NCBI GenBank assembly: GCA_051747505.1
Contig: JBNJGE010000103.1
Location: forward strand, 1-11,680
Reading direction: 5' to 3'
DNA: 11,680 nt
From: Albimonas sp051747505
GTDB lineage: Bacteria; Pseudomonadota; Alphaproteobacteria; Rhodobacterales; Rhodobacteraceae
The notes below the pieces were generated by a model. The model was given only the letters and a program-made list of their open reading frames with translations, had not been told where the DNA came from and searched no databases. How positions within the stretch are numbered: position 1 is the stretch's first letter; each line of letters begins with the position of its first letter. Below are positions 1 to 5,681 of the stretch, piece after piece. Position numbers and translations under genes: made by a program.

Positions 1-87
1 AACCTCCATGCCGATGACCATCTCCCAGTCCTCGGCGGCGCCGTGGATGATCTTCGCCTCGGGTTCGCGGTAGTCGAGCTCGGCCAT
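1..87 (-). CDS. gatB: Asp/Glu-tRNA amidotransferase subunit B, N-terminal fragment
   Basis: This is the first 29 codons of a gene that runs off the left edge. The translation starts MAELDYREPEAKIIHGA and continues into DWEMVIGMEV, which is the conserved opening of GatB. GatB is the kinase/transamidation subunit of GatCAB, which converts misacylated Glu-tRNA(Gln) or Asp-tRNA(Asn) to the correct amide in the cytoplasm. The ATG (complement of 85-87) is preceded on the minus strand by GAGG five bases upstream, a suitable ribosome-binding site. The gene is divergent from the solute-binding protein gene at 221. The catalytic regions lie outside the window, so the call rests on the N-terminal motif alone; the related GatE/PET112 family is the only realistic alternative. 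Confidence 0.85.
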   Translation of the reverse strand, partial: MAELDYREPEAKIIHGAAEDWEMVIGMEV

Positions 88-220
88 GGGATCCTCGCGA
101 GGTCAGGGGCTGCGCGGGCGGGGATAGCGCGGGCGCGGCCGGATTTCCAGACGCCGCGGGCGCGCTTGCGCGGGGCGGGACCTCCGGTCATGCTTCCGGA
201 AGATAGCAAGAGGGCGTTGG
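88..220. promoter_or_regulatory. Divergent spacer between gatB and the solute-binding protein gene
   Basis: This 133-bp spacer must hold the promoters for both divergent genes, but no convincing -35/-10 pair stands out. Two perfect 10-bp palindromes are visible: CCTCGCGAGG at 93-102, which overlaps the gatB ribosome-binding site, and CTTCCGGAAG at 193-202, just upstream of the AGAGGG Shine-Dalgarno of the plus-strand gene. Either could be an operator, but short palindromes arise readily in sequence this GC-rich. Confidence 0.3.
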
Positions 221-1084
221 ATGGGCCTGGCGCAGGGAATCGCATGCGCGGCGGCGGCCTTCGCGTCGGCCGCGCTTCTGGCCGGGGCGGCGCCGGCGCG
301 GGCGGACCGGCTGGAGGAGATCGCCGAGCGCGGCGCGCTGCGGCTGGGCTTCCGGCGCGACGCGCCGCCTTTCAGCTACGCGGACGAGCAGGGGCGCCCG
401 TCGGGGCTGGCGGCGCGGCTCTGCGCGGCGGCGGCGCCGGCGGTCGCTGCGAAGACGGGCCGCGAAGGCATTGAAATACAATGGGTTCCGGTGACGGCGG
501 CGACGCGCTTCGAGGCGCTCGAGGCCGGGCGGATCGACGTGCTCTGCGGGCCGACGACCCAGACGCTGAGCCGGCGCGAGCGGATGGATTTCTCGATCCT
601 CTATTTCGTGGACGGGGCCGGGCTGGTGTTCCGCAAGGGCGGCCCGGAGCGGCTGGAGGACCTCACCGACGAGCCCGTGGGCGTGCTGCGCGGCACCACC
701 ACCGAGAAGGTGGCCGAGGCGGTGCTGGCCGAGCGCGCGCCGCAGGCCCGGCTGGTGCTTTTCGACAGCCATGTCAGTGGCCTGGAGGCGCTGGAGGCGG
801 GCGAGGTGGAGGCCTATATGGGCGACCGCTCCATCCTGCTCTACCAGCTGGGGCGGATGCGGCCGGTGGTCCAGCCGGTGGTGGCGCGCGAGACGCTGTC
901 GCGCGAACCCTACGCGCTGGCGCTGCCCCGCGGGGAGAGCCGGCTGAGGCTGGCGGTGGACCGGGCGCTGAGCCGGATCTACGCCTCCGGGCGCATCCGG
1001 GAGATGATCGGCGAGGCCTTGGGCCGGGTCGAGATGAGCCCGGAGGTGGAGGCCATCTACGAGGTCGTCACGATCCCCGAATGA
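221..1084 (+). CDS. Periplasmic solute-binding protein, family 3 (amino-acid type)
   Basis: The 287-residue product has a signal peptide with cleavage predicted after Ala28 (ARA|D). The mature part is a bilobed family 3 binding domain: the N-lobe opens with LRLGFRRDAPPFSY (about 40-53), followed by RFEALEAGRIDVLCG (96-110) and the TTQTLSRRERMDFS stretch (112-125), where family 3 proteins commonly contact the ligand alpha-carboxylate. The second lobe carries GVLRGTTTEK and GEVEAYMGDRSIL. Two mature cysteines, Cys68 and Cys109, could form a disulfide. Such proteins usually deliver polar amino acids to an ABC permease, but no permease or ATPase gene is adjacent, so the ligand cannot be named. 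It may be an orphan receptor or serve a transporter encoded elsewhere. GAGG seven bases upstream supports the ATG at 221. The downstream neighbour is convergent. Confidence 0.85.
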   Translation: MGLAQGIACAAAAFASAALLAGAAPARADRLEEIAERGALRLGFRRDAPPFSYADEQGRPSGLAARLCAAAAPAVAAKTGREGIEIQWVPVTAATRFEALEAGRIDVLCGPTTQTLSRRERMDFSILYFVDGAGLVFRKGGPERLEDLTDEPVGVLRGTTTEKVAEAVLAERAPQARLVLFDSHVSGLEALEAGEVEAYMGDRSILLYQLGRMRPVVQPVVARETLSREPYALALPRGESRLRLAVDRALSRIYASGRIREMIGEALGRVEMSPEVEAIYEVVTIPE

Positions 1085-1098
1085 CGCTGCCAACCCTG

Positions 1099-1150
1099 TG
1101 CGCAACCCGTGCGCAAGGCGTGCACAACCCGTATGCACAAGGATTGCGAA
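1099..1150. repeat. Phased TGCRCAA repeats in convergent spacer
   Basis: Copies of TGCGCAA or TGCACAA begin at 1099, 1110, 1121 and 1134, and a degenerate TGCGAAA begins at 1145, so spacing is 11, 11, 13 and 11 bp. The flanks alternate CCC and GG, so the array reads as a two-copy tandem of a dimer: 1099-1120 (TGCGCAA-CCCG-TGCGCAA-GGCG) and 1121-1144 (TGCACAA-CCCGTA-TGCACAA-GGAT). It is noticeably less GC-rich than its surroundings. It lies just past the solute-binding protein stop and before the stop of the convergent pentapeptide-repeat gene. Function is unknown; helical phasing would suit a DNA-binding protein. Confidence 0.6.
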
Positions 1151-1162
1151 AAGGTTGATGCG

Positions 1163-1177
1163 CTGACGCTGCGTCAG
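1163..1177. terminator. Possible weak bidirectional terminator
   Basis: The perfect inverted repeat CTGACGC-T-GCGTCAG overlaps the TGA stop of the minus-strand pentapeptide gene, between two convergent genes. As RNA it can form only about five base pairs (CTGAC/GTCAG) around a five-base loop, and no T-run follows on either strand, so termination is possible but poorly supported. Confidence 0.25.
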
Positions 1178-3078
1178 TTGGCGATCTCTTCGTCGCGCAG
1201 GGGCGCGTCGGGCGGCGTGGGATCGACGGCGCGGAGGTCGTTGTGGAGCTGGTGTTCGGGCACGCCGCGCGCCTCGAGCCAGCCGCGGAGGCGGCTGAGC
1301 CAGGCGGCGTCGGTCAGGACCTCGCGGCGCCAGCGGGGCAGGTCCTCGGGCAGCTCGAAGGGGAAGGAGACCGAGCCGTCCCAGAAGGCGCTCATGGCCT
1401 GTTCAGGGCTGAGGCCGGAGTCTTCGCTGACCTCGGCCGCCCTCAGCGCCGCATTCGCAAGCTTCGCTTCGCTGAGGTCGGCGGATGTCAGCGAAACTCC
1501 CTCCATCCGCGCCTCGAAAAGGTATGCGCCCTCCATCCGCGCCTCTCGGAGGTTCGCCCCCTCCATCCGCGCCCCCCCGAGGACCGCCCCCTCCATCCGC
1601 GCCCCACGGAGATTCGCGCCCTCCATCCGCGCCCCCTTGAGGTACGCGCCCTCCATTCGCGCCGCGACAAGGTTCGTCCCCTCCATCCGCGCCCTGCTGA
1701 GGTCCGCGCCCTCCATCCGCGCCGCCAAGAGGTCCCCCCCTTCCATCCGTGCCCTGCTCAGGTTCGCCCGCTCCATCCGTGCCCGGCGGAGGTTCGCCCC
1801 TTCCATCCGCGCCCTGCTGAGGTCCGCCCCCTCCATCCGCGCCTCGCGGAGGTCCGCCTCCGCGAGGAAGGCGCCGAACAGATCGGCGCCGCGCAGGTCG
1901 CGACCGCGAAGATTAAGCGGGGTGAGGTCCTTGCGGGCTGCGGGGCGCTCGACGTCGCGCCATGCCTTCAGGAACGCGGCGTCGCGGTCGGCGAAGAACG
2001 CCTCGCAGGGGCCGGCGGGCGTGTGCGGAATGTGGTGGGTGGCGCACCATTCGAGGCGGAGGGCCTTGACGTTAGCCGCCGGTGCGCGCGCGCCGGGGCC
2101 GGCTTCGCCGCAGGTCTGGGGCGGGATGCCCTCTTGTCGGCACCAGGCGTCGCGAAAGTCGGCCCGGGCTGCGTCCCAGTCCCGCCAGTCGTCCGGAACG
2201 GGGACGAGTTCGACCTCTCGAAGGTCGATGGGGGCGAGGGCGCCCGGGGCCATCCGGAAGGTGACCTCGGCGCTCTCCACGGTGAGCATCTGAATGTCCA
2301 GCCAGGTAAGCACGTCGCCGCCTTCCGTCCGCGACCAGCTCAGGCCAATGACGGCCACGGCGGCGACGAAGCCCGCCGCCCAGGGGACGCCGTTGCGCAG
2401 GCCGCCGTGGTTTTCGTCGCCAGCCATCCGCGCCCGCAGGCGCGCGGCGCTCACGATCGAGGCGTAGAGGGCGAGGAGCAGGCAGGCGCCGATGCCCAGC
2501 GTCATCCATTCCTCGTGGGCGGGCATGGAGCGCCACCAGGCGAGCGCCAACAGGACCGGGGCGGCGAGCCAGACGAGGAGGATCGTCGCGAGGGTCGCCA
2601 ACCAGTTCAGCGCGCGCGGGCGGGCGGCGCCGTCGCGGCGCAGGCGCAGGGCGAGGTCGTTGACCAGCCAGGGGAAGGCGCGCTCGGACAGGGGCTCGCC
2701 CCCGATGCGCGGCGGGGCGGCGCGGGGGGAGAGGGCGTCCCACAGCTTGAGCAGGTAGAGGTGGAGATAGACGTGCAGCGCCGCGCCGAGGATCGAGGAG
2801 GTCCAGAAGAAGGCGAAGGTGGGGATGTCCACCTGCGCGATGGGCAGGCGGGTCTGGGCGCGCTGCAGGAAGAAGTCCCTGTCCTCCACCCCCAGCAGGG
2901 TGACGCCGACAAAGACGAGATAGGCGAGCAGGCCGAGCCAGTTGGCGCGGGCGGCGCGGGACAGGGCCTCGATGCGGTCGAGGCGGCGCTGATCCGTGTC
3001 GTCCTCGCGCGTGTCGGGCGCCGCGGGCAGGCGGCGCGCGGCGGCGCGGGCTCGGGCGATGCGGCGTCGGCTGGCCAT
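1174..3078 (-). CDS. Membrane-anchored pentapeptide-repeat protein
   Basis: The 634-residue protein has a basic N-terminal tail and about five hydrophobic segments (roughly 47-64, 88-111, 160-182, 190-213, 232-250). Positive charges cluster in the tail and in loops 111-159 and 214-231, which by the positive-inside rule places the C-terminal half in the periplasm. Residues 300-380 hold two similar Cys motifs, WC at 312-313 with C323 and WC at 344-345 with C358. Residues about 386-550 are pentapeptide repeats, expected to fold as a right-handed quadrilateral beta-helix. Twelve of them are ARMEG (one is ARMER) at exact 10-residue spacing from 413 to 527, alternating with A(D/N/Y)L-type units. 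A non-repetitive tail closes the protein. The biochemical role is unknown; similar membrane pentapeptide proteins are known in alphaproteobacteria. It lies 47 bp downstream of gpsA on the same strand. GAGG stands only one base from the ATG, which is unusual. Confidence 0.85.
   Translation of the reverse strand: MASRRRIARARAAARRLPAAPDTREDDTDQRRLDRIEALSRAARANWLGLLAYLVFVGVTLLGVEDRDFFLQRAQTRLPIAQVDIPTFAFFWTSSILGAALHVYLHLYLLKLWDALSPRAAPPRIGGEPLSERAFPWLVNDLALRLRRDGAARPRALNWLATLATILLVWLAAPVLLALAWWRSMPAHEEWMTLGIGACLLLALYASIVSAARLRARMAGDENHGGLRNGVPWAAGFVAAVAVIGLSWSRTEGGDVLTWLDIQMLTVESAEVTFRMAPGALAPIDLREVELVPVPDDWRDWDAARADFRDAWCRQEGIPPQTCGEAGPGARAPAANVKALRLEWCATHHIPHTPAGPCEAFFADRDAAFLKAWRDVERPAARKDLTPLNLRGRDLRGADLFGAFLAEADLREARMEGADLSRARMEGANLRRARMERANLSRARMEGGDLLAARMEGADLSRARMEGTNLVAARMEGAYLKGARMEGANLRGARMEGAVLGGARMEGANLREARMEGAYLFEARMEGVSLTSADLSEAKLANAALRAAEVSEDSGLSPEQAMSAFWDGSVSFPFELPEDLPRWRREVLTDAAWLSRLRGWLEARGVPEHQLHNDLRAVDPTPPDAPLRDEEIAN
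1501..1860 (-). repeat. Twelve-copy 30-bp tandem repeat encoding ARMEG pentapeptides
   Basis: On the plus strand a unit beginning CTCCATCCGC recurs at exact 30-bp steps from 1501 to 1831. Eight of the twelve copies match these ten bases exactly; the four variants (1651, 1741, 1771, 1801) differ at one or two positions. The other half of each unit is much more variable. Read on the minus strand, the conserved half encodes ARMEG and the variable half encodes an AxLxx pentapeptide. There are no indels and the frame is preserved throughout. The near-identity at DNA level points to recent expansion or ongoing homogenisation of the array. Confidence 0.95.
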
Positions 3079-3092
3079 GCCTCATGAGAGGC
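3079..3092 (-). promoter_or_regulatory. Hairpin covering the ribosome-binding site of the pentapeptide gene
   Basis: On the minus strand GCCTC-TCAT-GAGGC sits directly before the ATG. The five-base-pair stem includes the only visible Shine-Dalgarno (GAGG), which is just one base from the start codon. The pairing could restrict initiation. The gpsA stop is 47 bp upstream, so translating ribosomes do not reach this stem by overlap. Confidence 0.35.
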
Positions 3093-3125
3093 CGGCTGGC
3101 GATGCAGCGTCAAGCTTCCGGGCGC

Positions 3126-4202
3126 TCAGGCAGGGCGGATCTCGAAATCCAGGCCCGGGGGCTCGGCCTTGAGGGGGCGGGAGAGGAGGGCGGCGACCGC
3201 GTCGCGGAGGGGGCGGTCCTCGTGGAGGATGGCGCGGACGGTCTCGCAGATGGGGAGTTCGACGCCCCGGCGCCGGGCGAGGTCGGTGACGGAGAGGGCG
3301 GCGCGTTCGCCCTCCACCACCACCTCGCGGCCCTCGAAGCAGGCCTCGCGCGGCAGGCCGCGGCCGAGCTGCAGGCCAAGCGACATGTTGCGGGAGTGCT
3401 GCGAGGTGCAGGTCAGCGTCAGGTCGCCGATGCCGGCGAGGCCGGTGACGGTCTCCCGCCTTGCGCCGAGCGCCTCGGAGAGGCGCTGCATCTCGTGCAG
3501 GCCGCGGGTGATGAGGGCGGCGCGGGTGTTCTCGCCGAAGCCCGCCCCGGCGGCGACGCCGCAGGCGATGGCGATGACGTTCTTGAGCGCCCCGCCGATC
3601 TGCACGCCGACGAGGTCGTCGGAGATGTAGGGGCGGAAGGTGTCGGTTCGCAGCGCGAGCGCGAGGCGGGCGGCCACGGTCTGCGCGGGGGCCGTGGCGA
3701 AGAGGGGGCCGCAGTCGGAGGCGATGACGCAGGCGGTGGGATGCCCCAGCGCGGCCTCGTCGGCGAAGTTGGGGCCCGACAGGGCGGCCATGGCGGCGAA
3801 AGGGAGCTCCTGGGCCGCGGCCTCGCTCATCAGCAGGCCGGAGCCGGGCTCGATGCCCTTGGCGCAGAGGATCAGCGGAAGGCCGGGGGGGAGGAGGGGG
3901 TAGAGGGCGCGGGCCGTGGCGCGCACGGCGGAGGAGGGGGTGGCGAGCAGTACGGCCTCGGCGCCCGCGACGGCCTCCGCAAGGTCGGCGGTGGGGCGGA
4001 CGGGGTCGGGGAGGGCGACCTCGGGCAGGCGGCGCAGGTTGCGGCGGTTCTCCGCCATCTCCGCGGCGTGGGCGGGGTCGCGCGCCCAGAGCGCGGGGGC
4101 GCCGCCCGCGCGGGCGGCGATGCAGGCCAGCGCTGTGCCCCAGGCGCCGGCGCCGAGCACGGCGAGGCGGCGATAGGGGGCGGCAGGCTCGGCGGAGGTC
4201 AT
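3126..4202 (-). CDS. gpsA: NAD(P)H-dependent glycerol-3-phosphate dehydrogenase
   Basis: GpsA reduces dihydroxyacetone phosphate to sn-glycerol-3-phosphate in the cytoplasm, supplying the backbone for phospholipid synthesis. The 358-residue product is close to family length. It has the Rossmann dinucleotide motif GAGAWGTALA (17-26), ENRRNLRRLPEV (51-62), CAKGIE (113-118), LSGPNFADE (141-149), GGALKN with the expected catalytic Lys207, and GFGENTRAALITRGLHEM (221-238). TGLAGIGDLTLTCTS (253-267) and the RN pair at 271-272 complete the substrate-binding side. The ATG at the complement of 4200-4202 was chosen because GGAAAGAG lies upstream at good spacing and the Rossmann motif follows at the usual distance. 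The same frame stays open much further upstream, but that extension is antisense to glgC. The gene is divergent from glgC and precedes the pentapeptide-repeat gene by 47 bp, suggesting possible co-transcription. Confidence 0.95.
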   Translation of the reverse strand: MTSAEPAAPYRRLAVLGAGAWGTALACIAARAGGAPALWARDPAHAAEMAENRRNLRRLPEVALPDPVRPTADLAEAVAGAEAVLLATPSSAVRATARALYPLLPPGLPLILCAKGIEPGSGLLMSEAAAQELPFAAMAALSGPNFADEAALGHPTACVIASDCGPLFATAPAQTVAARLALALRTDTFRPYISDDLVGVQIGGALKNVIAIACGVAAGAGFGENTRAALITRGLHEMQRLSEALGARRETVTGLAGIGDLTLTCTSQHSRNMSLGLQLGRGLPREACFEGREVVVEGERAALSVTDLARRRGVELPICETVRAILHEDRPLRDAVAALLSRPLKAEPPGLDFEIRPA

Positions 4203-4400
4203 GGGCGCTCTTTCCGGGGGCGGGACGGGCCGGCGGCGGGACGGGCCCGGAGGTAATGCGGGGCGCGCGGGGGCGCAAGCGCGCCGGAACCGGGGGCGCG
4301 GGCGGCAGGTTGGCCTGCGGCCGGGGGCGCGGCGGGGCCGGGAATCGGCTAGGCTCGCCGCGCGCGAGGCGCCCGGAGAGGGGGAGCGGGGAGGACCAGG
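4203..4400. promoter_or_regulatory. Divergent regulatory region of gpsA and the glycogen operon
   Basis: These 198 bp separate the gpsA and glgC starts and should contain promoters in both directions. Besides the 13-bp direct repeats, an inverted repeat GGCGCGC/GCGCGCC sits at 4262-4268 and 4279-4285. TAGGCT at 4350-4355 is a plausible -10-like hexamer for glgC, about 50 bp before the start, but no good -35 lies at the right distance. A clear glgC ribosome-binding site, GGGGAGGA, ends six bases before the ATG at 4401. Confidence 0.35.
4219..4247. repeat. Two 13-bp direct repeats upstream of gpsA
   Basis: GGCGGGACGGGCC occurs perfectly at 4219-4231 and 4235-4247, a 16-bp period, just upstream of the gpsA start (as GGCCCGTCCCGCC on the gpsA strand). 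The G-tracts also resemble a loose G-quadruplex motif on the plus strand. A regulatory role for gpsA is possible but unproven. Confidence 0.4.
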
Positions 4401-5681
4401 ATGGCCGTGACGGTGCAGGACCACGGGGGGCTGGCGCGCCAGTCCATGGCCTTCGTGCTGGCCGGGGGCCGGGGCAGCCGGCTGAAGGAGCTGACCGACC
4501 GGCGGGCGAAACCGGCGGTCTTTTTCGGGGGCAAGGCGCGGATCATCGACTTCGCGCTGTCCAACGCCATGAACTCCGGCATCCGGCGGATCGGGGTGGC
4601 GACGCAGTACAAGGCGCACAGCCTGATCCGGCACCTGCAGCGGGGCTGGTCCTTCTTCAACGCCGGGCGGGGCGAGGTGCTGGACATCCTGCCCGCCTCC
4701 CAGCGGGTGGAGGAGGGCAACTGGTACCTGGGCACGGCGGACGCGGTGACCCAGAACATCGACATCATCGAGGGGTACGATCCGAAATACATGGTCATCC
4801 TGGCCGGGGATCACGTCTACAAGATGGATTATTCGGTGATGCTGGCCCAGCATGTGGAGAGCGGGGCGGACGTCACCGTGGGCTGCATTCCGGTCCCGCG
4901 GATGGAGGCCACGGGGTTCGGGGTGATGGCGGTGGACGCCTCGGGCCGGGTCACGGAGTTCGTGGAGAAGCCGGCGGACCCGCCCGGGATGCCGGGGGAC
5001 CCGGAGACGGCGCTGGCCTCGATGGGGATCTACGTGTTCGAGACGCGCCGGCTGATCGAGGTTCTGCACGAGGATGCGGCCGACCCCCACAGCAGCCACG
5101 ATTTCGGCAAGGACGTCATTCCGAAGCTGGTGCGCGAGGGGCATGCGCAGGCGCATTCCTTCGTGGACTCCTGCGTGATGACCGGGAGCGAGAAGGCGCC
5201 CTACTGGCGCGACGTGGGCACCGTGGACGCTTTCTGGGAGGCGAACCTGGACCTGACGGATTTCGAGCCGGAGCTGGACATCTGGTCCGCGGACTGGCCG
5301 ATCTGGACCTATGCGGAGCTGACGCCCCCGGCGAAGTTCGTCCATGACGAGGAGGGGCGGCGGGGCATGGCGGTGAGCTCGCTGGTCTCGGGCGGCTGCG
5401 TCGTCTCGGGCGGGACGGTGCGCGAGAGCCTGCTGTTCACCGGCGTGCGGGCGCATTCCTGGTCGCGGATGGAGCGGGTGGTGGCGCTGCCCTATTGCGA
5501 GATCGGGCGGCATGCGCGGCTGCGCCGGGTGGTGCTGGACCGCGGCGTGGTCGTGCCGCCGGGGCTGGTGGCGGGCGAGGATGCGGAGGAGGATGCGCGC
5601 TGGTTCCGGGTGAGCGAGGGGGGCGTGACGCTGATCACCCAGAACATGCTGGACCGCCGGGCGGAGGCGCTGGGGGCGTGA
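4401..5681 (+). CDS. glgC: Glucose-1-phosphate adenylyltransferase (ADP-glucose pyrophosphorylase)
   Basis: GlgC makes ADP-glucose from glucose-1-phosphate and ATP, the committed step of bacterial glycogen synthesis, and is normally allosterically controlled. The 426-residue product has the nucleotidyltransferase signature GGRGSRLKELTDRRAKPA (22-39), DFALSNAMNSGIRRIGV (50-66), the metal/catalytic Asp in AGDHVYKMDY (135-144, Asp137), the glucose-1-phosphate motif FVEKP (187-191, Lys190), HDFGKDVIP (233-241) and YWRDVGT (268-274). The C-terminal part is the shorter left-handed beta-helix used in allosteric regulation. Length and motifs are typical and nothing is missing. The start is supported by a strong GGGGAGGA site. 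It is the first gene of a plus-strand operon; its TGA overlaps the GTG of glgA, implying translational coupling. Confidence 0.97.
   Translation: MAVTVQDHGGLARQSMAFVLAGGRGSRLKELTDRRAKPAVFFGGKARIIDFALSNAMNSGIRRIGVATQYKAHSLIRHLQRGWSFFNAGRGEVLDILPASQRVEEGNWYLGTADAVTQNIDIIEGYDPKYMVILAGDHVYKMDYSVMLAQHVESGADVTVGCIPVPRMEATGFGVMAVDASGRVTEFVEKPADPPGMPGDPETALASMGIYVFETRRLIEVLHEDAADPHSSHDFGKDVIPKLVREGHAQAHSFVDSCVMTGSEKAPYWRDVGTVDAFWEANLDLTDFEPELDIWSADWPIWTYAELTPPAKFVHDEEGRRGMAVSSLVSGGCVVSGGTVRESLLFTGVRAHSWSRMERVVALPYCEIGRHARLRRVVLDRGVVVPPGLVAGEDAEEDARWFRVSEGGVTLITQNMLDRRAEALGA

Noticed and set aside
166..194. A TTGCGC / CATGCT pair at 17-bp spacing as a promoter for the solute-binding protein
   Set aside because: Each hexamer matches the consensus at only about three positions, no better than chance in a search of this length.
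188..1138. A minus-strand ORF opposite the solute-binding protein
   Set aside because: Its product is His/Arg/Gln-rich with no domain; the plus-strand frame has a signal peptide and family 3 motifs.
1501..1860. CRISPR-like array because of the regular 30-bp period
   Set aside because: The conserved part is only about 10-15 bp, the period is too short for repeat plus spacer, the units keep one reading frame and encode pentapeptides, and no cas gene is present.
1109..2293. A plus-strand ORF with repeated SIRA-type peptides, and another plus-strand ORF from 1243 with repeated HPR-type peptides
   Set aside because: Both are reverse readings of the 30-bp repeat in the pentapeptide gene, whose minus-strand frame gives membrane segments and a recognised repeat fold.
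4203..5513. A long in-frame N-terminal extension of gpsA
   Set aside because: The frame is open but antisense to glgC and of low complexity. GpsA is complete from the ATG at 4202 and has a good ribosome-binding site there.
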